Of a stretch of DNA of 64,000 nucleotides, positions 51,617 through 61,623 are shown one piece after another. The DNA lies in NCBI GenBank assembly GCA_020638735.1, contig JACKHZ010000008.1:310001-374000 (forward strand). Direction: 5' to 3'. Positions within the stretch are counted from its first letter, which is position 1. The number at the start of each line of letters is the position of its first letter. The notes under the pieces are model-generated. The model made no database searches, was not told the DNA's origin, and worked only from the letters and a program-made list of their open reading frames with translations. This DNA comes from Planctomycetota bacterium. Its GTDB lineage: Bacteria; Planctomycetota; UBA1135; UBA2386. A program made the translations under genes and the position numbers.

Positions 51617-52585
51617 GTGCGTGTGCGCTGGACCAACCTGATCCTGCTGCTGGCCCTGCCGGCGGCGCCCGCGGCGCTGGCGCCGTGGTTGTCGTCGTGG
51701 CATTGGTCGGTCGATCTGGCCGCCAGCTTTGCGGTGCAGGTGTCGGGCTGGCTGCTTGCGTGTGCGCTGGTGCTGGCGGCTGCCCGAAGGTGGCGTCCGG
51801 CGGTCGCGCTGGCCACCGCCGCGGCGATCGCCGCGCTCGCCGTGGTGCCGACCTGGTGGCCGGGCACCCGCCGCCTGGGTGGAGAGTTCATCACATATGT
51901 GGACAAGCCTGGACAACTCACCGCCTGCGCGCTGAACCTGTTGTTCGAGAAGGACCAGGAGCCGGACCGGGCTGTGGAATGGCTACGCCGCACGAACCCG
52001 GACCTGGTCTTCTGTGGAGAGTTCACCACAGGGTGGAAAACGGGTCTCGAGCCGGCCGTGACCGCGCTGCCCCACCGCTGCCTCGAGCCGCAGGCCGGCG
52101 CGTTCGGCGTCGGCCTCTACTCACGCTGGCCGCTGAGCCAGGTCACCGTCGAAGCCCTCGGACCCGCCCGCACCCCGGCGATCCGCGCCGTCGTCGCGAC
52201 CCCGTCGGGCCCGATCGGCGTGCTCGGCATCCATCCGACGCCGCCATACTTCTCCGCCGGCCACATCGCCGACCGCGACGGCGCACTCGCCGACGTCGCC
52301 CGCCTGCTCGAAGGTCTGCCGCCCCGCCGCATCGTGCTCGGCGACTGCAACGCGGCGCCGTGGAACCGCGCGTTCGCGGCGATGCTGCGCGACACCGGGC
52401 TGCAGCCGGGCACCGCCGCCGAGTGGCTGCCGACCTGGCCGAGCACGCTGCCCTGGCCGCTGCGGCTGCCGCTCGACCACGTGCTGGTCGGCGGCGACCT
52501 GGAGATGCTCGACTGCGCGGTCGGCCACGACTTCGGCAGCGACCACCTGCCGATCGTCGCCCGGATCCGGCCCGTGCCCCGTTGA
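51617..52585 (+). CDS. Endonuclease/exonuclease/phosphatase (EEP) family membrane protein
   Basis: A 322-residue protein starting at GTG 51617 (a TTG at 51563 is possible). Three hydrophobic N-terminal helices lie at about residues 6-26, 32-58 and 64-82, followed by the EEP fold: ALNLLFEKDQ, LVFCGEFTTGW (metal-binding Glu), LGIHPTPPY, VLGDCNAAPWN (the GDxN motif) and FGSDHLPIVA (SDHxP). Such proteins cut nucleic acid or phosphodiester/phosphate esters, including lipids, with the active site outside the membrane. Substrate unknown. It converges on the sulfatase gene. Confidence 0.85.
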   Translation: MRVRWTNLILLLALPAAPAALAPWLSSWHWSVDLAASFAVQVSGWLLACALVLAAARRWRPAVALATAAAIAALAVVPTWWPGTRRLGGEFITYVDKPGQLTACALNLLFEKDQEPDRAVEWLRRTNPDLVFCGEFTTGWKTGLEPAVTALPHRCLEPQAGAFGVGLYSRWPLSQVTVEALGPARTPAIRAVVATPSGPIGVLGIHPTPPYFSAGHIADRDGALADVARLLEGLPPRRIVLGDCNAAPWNRAFAAMLRDTGLQPGTAAEWLPTWPSTLPWPLRLPLDHVLVGGDLEMLDCAVGHDFGSDHLPIVARIRPVPR

Positions 52586-52592
52586 TCGGCGG

Positions 52593-54119
52593 CTACTTGC
52601 CCGCCTTCGGGAAGTAGCGCGCGCGGATCCACGCCGGCTGCCAGCGGTCCGGCGGCCAGCGCTTGCCGGTCAGGTCGAGCTCGACCGGCAGCTGCTTCTG
52701 GGTCTTCCACGGCAGCTCGTCGTGGCAGCGCTGCTGCGCCGCGCGCAGCCGTTCGCCCAACGACTGCTCGATCGCCGCCGCGTCGCCGTCGGTCGCGCCG
52801 GCGAGGTCGTGCAGCTCGTGCGGGTCGGCCGCGACGTCGAACACCAACGAACGGTCGATCTGCGGCAGCCGCAGCAGCTTCCACTGCGGCGCCAGCAGCG
52901 CGCGCTGGGTCTTGGCGTAGACCAGCAGCAGCTCGTCGCGACCGGCCGCGCCTTCGCGCAGCATCGGCCAGACGCTGCGACCGTCGCTGCCGGGCAGCGC
53001 CTCGACGCCGGCGGCCTCGGCGATCGTCGCCGTCAGGTCGTAGAGATACGTCAGCCCGTCGCGGCGCGCGCCGTCCGGCACGCCGGGCCCGGCGACGATG
53101 CACGGCGAACGCATCGAGTGCTCGTAGAGGCTCTGCTTGCCGAGCAGGCCGTGGCTGCCGAGCGCGAGGCCGTGGTCGGACGTGAACACGATCAGCGTGT
53201 CGTCGCGCAGATCGAGCTCGTCGAGCGCCCCGAGGATGCGACCGATCTGCTCGTCGAGGTGCACGACCAGCGCGCGGTAGTCGACGAGCTGCGCGCGCAC
53301 CTCGTCGGGATCGCGCGGCCAGCCGAGCAGGTTCTCGTCGCGCACCGTCATCGTCTGCTCGCCGAGGTTGAGGCCGTGCTGGCCGCGGAAGTTCGGCGGC
53401 AGCGGCGGCGGCTCGCGGTCGGCCAGCGCGTCGCGCCAGCGCTGCGGCGGATCGCGCGGGTCGTGCGGTGCGGTGAACGGCACGTAGGCGAAGAACGGCC
53501 GCTCGTCGGCAGCCGCGTGATGACGGCGCAGGAAGTCGATCGCCGCGTCGGCGAACAGCTCGCTCGAGTGGCGCGCGCCGGTGCGTTCGTTCTTCACCTC
53601 GCCGCCAACGACGTCGCACAGGGGCACCTGGAAGTGGTCGCACATGCCGCCGCGGAACACCGCGCGCGCGTCGGGGAACGCGCGGCGCAGCGACTCGTCG
53701 CCGTTGTGCCACTTGCCGGTCGCGAACGTCGCGTAGCCGGCTTCGCGCAGCTGCTCCGGCAGCGTGCGCACCGCCGCGTGCTGCTCGTCGAGCGCGTCGG
53801 TCAACTGATCGCTGACGCGCGTCAGCATGCGGCCCGACATCAACATCGCCCGCGACGGCGCGCAGACCGCGCCGTGCCGCGAGCCCATGCAGTAGACGCG
53901 CGACAACGCGGCGCCGCGCGCGGCGAGCGCGTCGAGGTTGGGCGTCGGGAAGTCGTTGCCGCCGAACGTCGACAACACGTCGGCGCGCAGGTCGTCGGCG
54001 AGCAGCAACAGCACGTTGGGCCGGCGCTGGGGCACAGCATCCGACTGCTGCGCGAACAGCCCGCCGCAGCACAGCACGACCACCACGACCACCACGCACC
54101 ACCAGCGCCGCGCGATCAC
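52593..54119 (-). CDS. Sulfatase (type I), second of a coupled pair
   Basis: A 508-residue secreted sulfatase with an N-terminal signal peptide ending near FAQ (residue 23). VCAPSRAMLMSGR is the CxPSR site where the cysteine is converted to formylglycine; LLLLADDLRAD provides metal-binding aspartates and TSDHGLALGSHG the second metal-binding segment. It would remove sulfate esters from a sulfated polysaccharide or similar. It starts with GTG overlapping the upstream sulfatase as GTGA. A formylglycine-generating enzyme must be encoded elsewhere. The C-terminal 90 residues are specific and arginine/proline-rich. Confidence 0.92.
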   Translation of the reverse strand: MIARRWWCVVVVVVVLCCGGLFAQQSDAVPQRRPNVLLLLADDLRADVLSTFGGNDFPTPNLDALAARGAALSRVYCMGSRHGAVCAPSRAMLMSGRMLTRVSDQLTDALDEQHAAVRTLPEQLREAGYATFATGKWHNGDESLRRAFPDARAVFRGGMCDHFQVPLCDVVGGEVKNERTGARHSSELFADAAIDFLRRHHAAADERPFFAYVPFTAPHDPRDPPQRWRDALADREPPPLPPNFRGQHGLNLGEQTMTVRDENLLGWPRDPDEVRAQLVDYRALVVHLDEQIGRILGALDELDLRDDTLIVFTSDHGLALGSHGLLGKQSLYEHSMRSPCIVAGPGVPDGARRDGLTYLYDLTATIAEAAGVEALPGSDGRSVWPMLREGAAGRDELLLVYAKTQRALLAPQWKLLRLPQIDRSLVFDVAADPHELHDLAGATDGDAAAIEQSLGERLRAAQQRCHDELPWKTQKQLPVELDLTGKRWPPDRWQPAWIRARYFPKAGK

Positions 54120-55669
54120 CTCTTCGCCTCCGTCGCGTCGGCAGCCAACCGCGGCGCGCTGTGGCCGCGTTGCCGCAGATCGGCGAGCAGCTGCTGCAGC
54201 TCGGCGACGACGTCCGGATGCGCCGCCGACACGTCCTGCCGTTGCGCGAGGTCCTGCGACAGGTCGCACAGGAACACCTCGTGCCCGTTGGCCGGATAGC
54301 GATCGTGCGCCCACTGCGGCGTGCGATTGTGGTAGCCGTCGGGCTGCGCCAGCAGCAGCCAGTCGCCGCGCCGCACGCCCCACTTCGCGGCGTAGGTGTT
54401 GTGCACGATGTAGTCGCGCACCGACTCGCGTTCGCCGCGCCACACCGGCAGCTGGTCGAAGCTGTCCTCGGCGGCGTCGTCCGGCAAGCTGCAGCCGACG
54501 ACGTCGGCGAGCGTCGCCATCAGATCGACCTGCCCGACCAGCGCGTCGCTCGTCCTGCCCGGCGCGATCACACCGGGCCAGCGCACGATCAGCGGCACGC
54601 GGTGACCGCCCTCCCAGACATCGCGCTTGACGCCGCGCAGCACTCCCGGGCTCGAGTGGTCGAACTTCTGCATGCGTTCGTAGGCGTAGGCCTCCGGACC
54701 GTTGTCGCTGCTGAAGATCACGATCGTGTCGTCGGCGAAGCCGCACGACTCGAGCGCGCGCAGCACCGCGCCGACCACCGCGTCGGTCTGCACGACGTAG
54801 TCGCCGTACGGGCCAGCCTCGCTGCGACCCGAGAACTCCGGCGCCGGCACGATCGGCGCGTGCGGACAGGTGAACGGGAAGTAGAGGAAGAACGGCTGCT
54901 CGCTGGTCTGCTGCGCCTCGATCCAGCGCAGCGCGCGCGCGGTCAGCTCCGGCATCACCGCGTCGAGCCGCCAGCCCGCGGCCATCGGCCCCTGCCGACA
55001 CTCGGGCGAGCCCTCGCGCGGCTTCGGCGCCGGCACCATCGGCACGGTCGGCGCGACCACCACGTGCTCGTCCTCGATCCACGTGTACGGCGGGAAGTTG
55101 GGCACGTCGTCGCCGAAGTAGTGCTCGAAGCCGTGCGCCAGCGGGCCGTCGGGGATCGCCTTCGACCAGTCGAACGCGTCCGGCGCGTAGCCCTTGCCCT
55201 TCTCCGGCTCGGCGCCTTCGTTGCGAATCGCCGCCCAGTCCCAGCCGAGGTGCCACTTGCCGATGCAAGCCGTGCGGTAGCCGTTCTGCCGCAGCATCTC
55301 GGCCATCGTCAGCCGGCCGGCGGTGAACACCGACGGACCGAACGAATCGACGATCTCGTGGAAGTCGCGCCAGTGGTGCCGCCCGGTCAGCAGCGCGTAG
55401 CGGCTCGGCGTGCAGATGCCGGAAGAGCTGTGCGCGTCGGTGCAGCGCAGGCCTTCCCCGGCGAGGCGATCGAGGTTCGGCGTCGGGATCTTCGATCCGG
55501 ACGAGTAGCAGCCGAGGTCGCCGTAGCCGAGGTCGTCGGCGTAGAGCACGACGATGTTCGGCGGCCGCATGCGCGGCGCCGGCGCGGGCGCCGGCGCGGT
55601 GTCGCAGGAGGCGAGCAGCAGCAGCGTGGTCGAGCAAAGAGCCACGAGGCACGGGCGGAAGGAACTCAC
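54116..55669 (-). CDS. Sulfatase (type I, arylsulfatase A-like), first of a coupled pair
   Basis: A 517-residue lipoprotein (signal with lipobox LASC). The metal site starts VLYADDLGYGDLGCY, the formylglycine site is ICTPSRYALLTGR (CTPSR), GKWHLGWD carries the lysine and histidine, and FSSDNGPEAY the second metal ligands. This is the arylsulfatase A-like branch. It starts with GTG 55669, with a TACGCT element only six bases before it. Its partner sulfatase overlaps the 3' end, so both enzymes are made together and probably act on the same polymer. Confidence 0.93.
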   Translation of the reverse strand: MSSFRPCLVALCSTTLLLLASCDTAPAPAPAPRMRPPNIVVLYADDLGYGDLGCYSSGSKIPTPNLDRLAGEGLRCTDAHSSSGICTPSRYALLTGRHHWRDFHEIVDSFGPSVFTAGRLTMAEMLRQNGYRTACIGKWHLGWDWAAIRNEGAEPEKGKGYAPDAFDWSKAIPDGPLAHGFEHYFGDDVPNFPPYTWIEDEHVVVAPTVPMVPAPKPREGSPECRQGPMAAGWRLDAVMPELTARALRWIEAQQTSEQPFFLYFPFTCPHAPIVPAPEFSGRSEAGPYGDYVVQTDAVVGAVLRALESCGFADDTIVIFSSDNGPEAYAYERMQKFDHSSPGVLRGVKRDVWEGGHRVPLIVRWPGVIAPGRTSDALVGQVDLMATLADVVGCSLPDDAAEDSFDQLPVWRGERESVRDYIVHNTYAAKWGVRRGDWLLLAQPDGYHNRTPQWAHDRYPANGHEVFLCDLSQDLAQRQDVSAAHPDVVAELQQLLADLRQRGHSAPRLAADATEAKR

Positions 55670-55728
55670 TGCGTCAGCGTAGACCGTCGCGCTCCGCCGC
55701 AGAACGCGCGATCCGGATCTGCGCGCAC

Positions 55729-56889
55729 CTACTCGACGTCCGCGGCCTGCAGCGCGGCGATCGCCGTCGCGAGCTCGTCGCGCGGCGCGCACAGCAGGAG
55801 CCGCACGCCGTCGAGCGTCGACACGGTCATGCCGCCCCCGCCCTGCATCTTGGCACGCAACACTCCCATCGCGCCCCCAACGCCGATGTGCTGCGGCGTG
55901 TAGATCGTCGCCACCGGCACCACGTCGGCCGTGTCGGCGACCCGCTCACACGGCTCGATGCGCACCCGCCACGCCATCTCGTCCGCCCGCGGCCCGTGCA
56001 TCGGCAACAGCTCGAAGACGCGCTGCTGCGGCAACAGCGGCACGACGACGCAGCGCCGCCCCCGCAGTAGCTGGGTCGACCTGGCGAACCACTCCGCCGG
56101 CGCCAGCTGCGCCGCCTCGCCGAGGTCGAGCGACGCATCCGATGCTCCGGCGAGGTGGTCGATCAGCAGGTCCGCGTCGAGCGCCTTGCCGAACGTCGCG
56201 GCGAAGGCGCCGAGCGTGGTCTTGCCGCCGGGCCAGGCCAGCTCCCCGTGCGTCGACCACGCCAGCGGCGCGGTCGCCTGTAGCGGCTCGCCGTTGGCGA
56301 CACGCAGCAGCTGCACGGCGTAGGCGACCTGATCGGTGATGCCGGTCAGCTGCACGCCGCCATCGACGGCCGCGAGGCTCAGGCCATAGCCCTTCGGCCC
56401 GAAGGAGAAGAACGGCCGCAGCATCTCCACCGAGCGCTGGGCCAGCTCGCCGGCGCACGGCAACGTCGTCGTCACATAGGCGACGCACGCCGGCCGCGCC
56501 AGCACCGCCTCGAGCACCAGCTGCTGCGGCGCCTGCGTGTAGAGCTCGGGTCGCGACAGCGGCACCACCCGCCGCGCCTGGCCATCGGCGACGATCACGA
56601 AGCCGCGCCGGAAGAGCAGCGTTCGCGCGACGTCCTCGAACGCGTCGCCGTCGAGCCGCAGGTCGCGCGCGACGTGCACGGTGTCCTCGTCGGCGGCGAG
56701 CGCCGCCTCGTCACAGGCGATGGGCTGGCGCGTGATCTGCCCGAGCAGGTCGACGAACGCCTCGAGGCGGTGTTCGCCGGCGGGCAGCGCGAAGGTCGGC
56801 GCCGCAGGAGCAGCGCGCTGGGCGACGAGCGCGGCGATCGGCAGGGTGGCGACGACCAGGGAGACGACGCAACGCGGGAACGTCTGCAT
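55729..56889 (-). CDS. Secreted protein resembling duplicated secretin N-domains
   Basis: A 386-residue protein with a Sec signal peptide ending near LVAQ (residue 23). The mature part appears to be two similar halves (about 30-185 and 210-386). Each starts with a small alpha/beta module like STN/N0 (TRQPIACDEAALAADEDTVHV..LRLDGDAFEDVARTLLFRRGFVIV) and ends with an N1-like segment (VEMLRPFF...LTGITDQVAYAVQLLR; VLRAKMQ...LLLCAPRDELATAIAAL). There is no secretin barrel. This is structural inference; function unknown. A TAGCAT element lies 36 bases upstream. It is divergent from the RND adaptor gene. Confidence 0.6.
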   Translation of the reverse strand: MQTFPRCVVSLVVATLPIAALVAQRAAPAAPTFALPAGEHRLEAFVDLLGQITRQPIACDEAALAADEDTVHVARDLRLDGDAFEDVARTLLFRRGFVIVADGQARRVVPLSRPELYTQAPQQLVLEAVLARPACVAYVTTTLPCAGELAQRSVEMLRPFFSFGPKGYGLSLAAVDGGVQLTGITDQVAYAVQLLRVANGEPLQATAPLAWSTHGELAWPGGKTTLGAFAATFGKALDADLLIDHLAGASDASLDLGEAAQLAPAEWFARSTQLLRGRRCVVVPLLPQQRVFELLPMHGPRADEMAWRVRIEPCERVADTADVVPVATIYTPQHIGVGGAMGVLRAKMQGGGGMTVSTLDGVRLLLCAPRDELATAIAALQAADVE

Positions 56890-57143
56890 GTCAGCACTCG
56901 GCGAGCGGTGCGCTCGGGCGCGCGATGCTATCTCGCCCCCCCTGGCCACGGCGTGCGCCGCAAGGAATCCCGGGGCCGCAGCGCCGCCCGCCTCGAGCCG
57001 AGCCCCTGGTGGAACAGCCCTGCCCCGACCGGCGGCGTGCGGTGACCGCGCCGCAGCCGCCACCTCCACCCGGCGACGCAGCCGCATCCCGCTTCGCACT
57101 CGACCGTAGTGATCGCACAGCCCGAGTGCTCCACTCTGTTGCC

Positions 57144-58238
57144 ATGCCCAAGGTCTCGCTCGCGCGTTGGCAGCGTCCCCTGCTCGTCGTCACCGGCATC
57201 GCGGCGATGGTGCTGCTGCTGGCCTGGCTGATGGGCGCCTTCCACCACCGCATGCCGGCCGGCCCGGCGCTGCCGGGGCCGGGTGTGCCCGTGCGCGGCG
57301 AACGGCTGACGCTGCAGCCGACGACGACGCCGCGCTTCGAGACCGCGATCGGCACCGTGCGCGCCGTGCACGAGACGATCGTCGCGTCGCGCGTGCTCGG
57401 CCGCGTCGCGTCGCTGGCGATCACCCGCGCCGGCCAGCCGGTGCAGAAGGACGAGCTGCTGTGCCAGCTCGAGGCCGAGGACCTGCAGGCCGGGCTCGAC
57501 GCCGCGCGCGCCGCGCTGCAGGTCGCGGTGACGCGCCGCGACAAGGCGAAGCTCGACTTCGACCGCACCCAGAGCCTGGTCGGCACGGGCGCCGCGGCGC
57601 CGGAGAAGCTCGACACCGACAAGGCGACGCTGGCCGCCGCCGAAGCCGAGGTCGAACACGCGCGCCAGGGCGTCGCCGGCGCCGAGAGCGCGCTGGGGTT
57701 CGCCACCATCAAGGCACCGATCACCGGCATCGTCGTCGACAAGCAGGTGCAGGTCGGGGACGTGGTCCAACCCGGGCAGCCGATCTGCACGCTCTACGAC
57801 CCGACGCGGCTGCAGCTGGTCGCGGTCGTGCGCGAAGAGCTCGCCGGTCGCCTGCAGGTCGGCCAGGACGTGTCGGTGCGGCTGGACGCGCTGCAGCTCG
57901 ACTGCCGCGGCACCGTCGCCGAGATCGTTCCGAGCGCGCAGGCTGCGAGCCGTTCGTTCGAGGTCAAGGTCACCGGACCGTGCCACGACGGCGTCGTCAC
58001 CGGCATGTTCGGCCGGCTGTTCGTGCCGCTCGGCGAGACGCGTGAGCTCTTGGTGCCGGCGCGCGCCGTGCAGAGCATCGGCCAGCTCGACTTCGTGCAG
58101 GTCGCCGAAGGCGAACGCGCCGTGCGCCGCCTGGTCCGGCTCGGCCGTCCCGACGGCGATCACATCGAGGTGCTGAGCGGGCTCGCCGCCGGCGAAGTCG
58201 TCGTCGTGCCGCCGGCCGACCAGGGCGAGGGCCGCTGA
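57144..58238 (+). CDS. RND efflux pump periplasmic adaptor subunit
   Basis: A 364-residue membrane-fusion protein with an N-terminal membrane anchor (residues 12-30). A biotinyl-lipoyl-like half (VASRVLGRVASLAITRAGQPVQKDELLCQLEAEDL), an alpha-helical hairpin at about 95-165 and the second lipoyl half (FATIKAPITGIVVDKQVQVGDVVQPGQPI) are clear. A beta-barrel and membrane-proximal domain follow. It connects the RND pump to an outer-membrane channel. The pump gene starts one base downstream, so they form one operon; no TolC-like gene follows. Confidence 0.9.
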   Translation: MPKVSLARWQRPLLVVTGIAAMVLLLAWLMGAFHHRMPAGPALPGPGVPVRGERLTLQPTTTPRFETAIGTVRAVHETIVASRVLGRVASLAITRAGQPVQKDELLCQLEAEDLQAGLDAARAALQVAVTRRDKAKLDFDRTQSLVGTGAAAPEKLDTDKATLAAAEAEVEHARQGVAGAESALGFATIKAPITGIVVDKQVQVGDVVQPGQPICTLYDPTRLQLVAVVREELAGRLQVGQDVSVRLDALQLDCRGTVAEIVPSAQAASRSFEVKVTGPCHDGVVTGMFGRLFVPLGETRELLVPARAVQSIGQLDFVQVAEGERAVRRLVRLGRPDGDHIEVLSGLAAGEVVVVPPADQGEGR

Positions 58239-58239
58239 G

Positions 58240-61200
58240 ATGGCGCAGCACCACAGCTGGATGCAGCGCGTCGTCGAGGTGTTCCTCAAGGGCAACCTCG
58301 CGCCGCTGTTGTTGCTGCTCAGCATCGTCGCCGGCTGGGTGGCGCTGCAAGGCACGCCGCGCGAGGAGGACCCGCAGATCGTCGTACCGGTCGCCGAGGT
58401 GATCGTCGACGCGCCGGGCAGCTCCGCGCTCGAGGTCGAACGGCAGATCACCACGCCGATCGAGCGCTGGGTGCGCGGCATCAGCGGCATCGAGCACGTC
58501 TACTCGATGAGCCGCCGCGGCCAGGCGGTGATCACCGCGCGCTTCTTCGTCGGCCAGGACCTCGAGGACAGCCTGGTCAAGCTGCACACGCGCATGATGC
58601 AGCACGCGCCGGAGCTGCCGGGCCTCGTGCGCGATTGGCACGTCGAGACGGTGTCGATCGACGACGTGCCGATCCTGGCGATCACGCTGCACAGCGCCAC
58701 CACGGACGACCACGGCCTGCGCCGCATCGCCGAGGAGATGGTGGCGAAGCTGCAGGCGGTCGAAGACGCCGGCCCGGCGACGGTGCACGGCGGCCGGCCG
58801 CGGCGCTTCGCGGTGCGCGTCGACCCCGCAGCGCTGGCCGGCCGCGGCCTGTCGCTGCAGGCGATCGAGCAGGCGCTGGCCGGCGCGACGGTCGCCGCGA
58901 CCGCTGGGCAGAGCCCGCGCGACGACGGCCTGGTCACGGTCGAGGCGAGCGCGGTGACCCCGGACGCCGCGGCCCTGCGCGCGCTGGTGATCGGCGCGGC
59001 CGGCGGTCAGCCGGTGCACCTCGACGACGTCGCCGAGGTCACGGACGGGCCGGCCGAGCCGTCGAGCTACGTGTTCTTCGTGCGCGGCGCCGCCGCCGGC
59101 GACGGTGCGCTTCTGAGCCAGCCCGAAGCGGCGGTGACGATCGGCGTCGCCAAGCGCAAGGGCGCCAACGCGGTGTCCACCGCCGAGCACCTGCGAGAAC
59201 GGCTCGACGAGCTGCGCCAGGAGCTGCTGCCCGACGACGTCACCTGCACGGTGACGCGCGACTCCGGCCTGACCGCCGAGGGCAAGGTCGACGAGCTGCT
59301 CGAAGGCCTGGTGGTCGCGATCCTGGTCGTCATCGTGCTGATCACGATGATGCTCGGCTGGCGCGAAGCGGTCGTCGTCGCGCTGGCGGTGCCGATCACG
59401 TTCGGCCTGTCGCTCTTGGTCAACATGCTGTTCGGCTACAGCATCAACCGCGTCACGCTGTTCGCGCTGATCCTGGCGCTCGGCCTGGTCGTCGACGACC
59501 CGATCGTCGACGTCGAGAACATCCACCGCCACCTGCAGAAGAAGGACCGCCCGCCGCTGCAAGCGGTGCTCGAGGCGGTCGACGAGGTGCGGCCGCCGGT
59601 CGTGGTCGCGACGCTGGCGGTGATCCTCAGCTTCCTGCCGCTGTTCTCGATCACCGGCATGATGGGCCCGTACATGGCGCCGATGGCGCTCAACGTGCCG
59701 GTCGCGATGCTGATGAGCATGGTGGTCGCGTTCACGCTGACGCCGTGGATGTCGTACCTCGCGCTGCGCAACGCCGAGGTCGGCGGCCACGGCGACGAGC
59801 ACGGCGCGCGGCCGCCGCTGGTGCACCGCCTCTACTCGGCGCTGATGCACAAGCTGCTGCAACACCGCGGCGCGCGCTGGGCGGCCTTCGGCGGCACGGC
59901 GCTGCTGTTCGCCGCGGCGCTGTCGCTCGGCGCGATCCGCGCGGTGCCGCTGAAGATGCTGCCGTTCGACAACAAGACCGAGCTGCAGGTGCTGCTCGAC
60001 CTCGACGAAGGCACCTCGCTCGAACGAACCGCCGCGGTCGTGCAGCAGCTGGCGTCGCGCGCCCGCGGCCTGCCCGAGGTCACCGACGTCACGTCGTACG
60101 CCGGCACCAACTCGCCGATCGACTTCAACGGCATGGTGCGCAAGTACTACCTGCGGCAGAGCCCGGAGCTCGGCGAGCTGCGCGTGTCGCTGGTCGGCAA
60201 GCACGATCGCCAGCAGCAGAGCCACGAGGTGGCGCTGCGGCTGCGCGAGCTGCTGCTGCCGGTGGCGACCGCCGCCGGCGGCGCGCTCAAGGTCGTCGAG
60301 CTGCCGCCCGGCCCGCCGGTGATGGCGACGCTGGTCGCCGAGGTTCGCGGCCCCGACGGCGTGCTGCCCGAGCACCTCGACGCGGCGGCGCTGCGGCTCG
60401 CCGAGCGCATGCGCCGCGAACCGGGCGTGGTCGACGTCGACAGCAGCGTCGAGGCGCGCGTCGACGAGCTGCGCTACGAACTCGACCGCGAGAAGGCGGC
60501 CCTGCACGGCATCAGCGGCGCCACCACCGCGGCGGCGCTGCAGACCGCGGTCGGCGGCACCGTCGCGGCGTTCGTGCGCGAGGCGCGCGAGCTGTCGCCG
60601 GTGCCGGTCGAGGTGCGGCTGTTGCCGTGGCAACGCGCCGACCAGGGCGAGCTCGGCGCGCTGCGCGTGCCGGCGCAGGACGGACACCTGGTGCCGTTGG
60701 CGGAGCTCGGCACGTTCCGCACGGTGCCGCGCGAAGGCACCATCCACAAGAAGGACCTCGAGCGCGTCGCCTACGTGATGGCCGAGGCGGCGGGGCGGCC
60801 ACCGGCGGAGATCGTGCTCGACGTGCAGGCCGACCGCGTCGCCGCGGGCGCGTCGCTGCCGCCGGCCGCGCCGCGCGACGTCGAGGGGCGCACGATGCTG
60901 CACAACGGCGGCGGCGACCCGTGGCAACTGGCCGACGGCTACCGCGTCGACTGGACCGGCGAGGGCGAGTGGAAGATCACGCTCGACGCCTTCCGCGACC
61001 TCGGCCTGGCGTTCGCCATCGCCTGCCTCGGCATCTACGTGCTGCTGGTCAACGAGACCAAGAGCTACGTGCTGCCGCTGGTGCTGATGATGTCGATCCC
61101 GCTGACGATCCTCGGCATCCTGCCCGGCTTCTGGCTGCTCAACGGCCTGATGGACACGCCGGTCGCCGGCGTCGGCAACCCGGTGTTCTTCACCGCCACG

Positions 61201-61530
61201 GCGATGATCGGCATGATCGCGCTGGCCGGCATCGCGGTGCGCAACTCGATCATCCTGATCGAGTTCGTGCACGAGTCGGAGAACAAGGGTCACGCGCTCG
61301 AGGACGCGATCGCCGAGAGCGGCGCGATGCGGCTCAGGCCGATCGTGCTGACCGCTGGCGCGGCGATCCTGGCGTCGGTGCCGATCACGCTCGACCCGAT
61401 CTTCAGCGGGCTGGCGTGGGCGCTGATCTTCGGCCTGCTGGTGTCGAGCGCGTTCACGCTGGTGCTGGTGCCGGTCGTCTACTACCTGCTGCGGCAGCGG
61501 CAGGCGAAGGCGCCGGCCGCGGCGACCTGA
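58240..61530 (+). CDS. RND efflux transporter (AcrB-like)
   Basis: A 1096-residue proton-driven pump with the usual two halves of six helices and large periplasmic porter domains. The helix 4 motif LGLVVDDPIVDVENIHRH has the paired aspartates used for proton relay; GNPVFFTATAMIGMIALAGIAVRNSIILIEFV in the second half is also typical of the family. The substrate group (drug, metal or lipid) cannot be assigned. Length is slightly longer than AcrB. It forms a two-gene operon with the adaptor. Confidence 0.93.
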   Translation: MAQHHSWMQRVVEVFLKGNLAPLLLLLSIVAGWVALQGTPREEDPQIVVPVAEVIVDAPGSSALEVERQITTPIERWVRGISGIEHVYSMSRRGQAVITARFFVGQDLEDSLVKLHTRMMQHAPELPGLVRDWHVETVSIDDVPILAITLHSATTDDHGLRRIAEEMVAKLQAVEDAGPATVHGGRPRRFAVRVDPAALAGRGLSLQAIEQALAGATVAATAGQSPRDDGLVTVEASAVTPDAAALRALVIGAAGGQPVHLDDVAEVTDGPAEPSSYVFFVRGAAAGDGALLSQPEAAVTIGVAKRKGANAVSTAEHLRERLDELRQELLPDDVTCTVTRDSGLTAEGKVDELLEGLVVAILVVIVLITMMLGWREAVVVALAVPITFGLSLLVNMLFGYSINRVTLFALILALGLVVDDPIVDVENIHRHLQKKDRPPLQAVLEAVDEVRPPVVVATLAVILSFLPLFSITGMMGPYMAPMALNVPVAMLMSMVVAFTLTPWMSYLALRNAEVGGHGDEHGARPPLVHRLYSALMHKLLQHRGARWAAFGGTALLFAAALSLGAIRAVPLKMLPFDNKTELQVLLDLDEGTSLERTAAVVQQLASRARGLPEVTDVTSYAGTNSPIDFNGMVRKYYLRQSPELGELRVSLVGKHDRQQQSHEVALRLRELLLPVATAAGGALKVVELPPGPPVMATLVAEVRGPDGVLPEHLDAAALRLAERMRREPGVVDVDSSVEARVDELRYELDREKAALHGISGATTAAALQTAVGGTVAAFVREARELSPVPVEVRLLPWQRADQGELGALRVPAQDGHLVPLAELGTFRTVPREGTIHKKDLERVAYVMAEAAGRPPAEIVLDVQADRVAAGASLPPAAPRDVEGRTMLHNGGGDPWQLADGYRVDWTGEGEWKITLDAFRDLGLAFAIACLGIYVLLVNETKSYVLPLVLMMSIPLTILGILPGFWLLNGLMDTPVAGVGNPVFFTATAMIGMIALAGIAVRNSIILIEFVHESENKGHALEDAIAESGAMRLRPIVLTAGAAILASVPITLDPIFSGLAWALIFGLLVSSAFTLVLVPVVYYLLRQRQAKAPAAAT

Positions 61531-61623
61531 GCGACTGGGCGAAATCGCACGAATTCGCGGTGACGCGCGGCGACGAGGCTTCTATCTGCCGGGGTCCGCA
61601 CCCCATCCCCGACAGGAAGAAGC

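Noticed and set aside
57997..61293. Open reading frame of about 1,100 codons antisense to the RND pump
   Set aside because: High GC makes stop codons rare in antisense frames; the composition is Arg/His/Asp-rich without any recognisable domain, whereas the plus strand encodes an unmistakable RND transporter.
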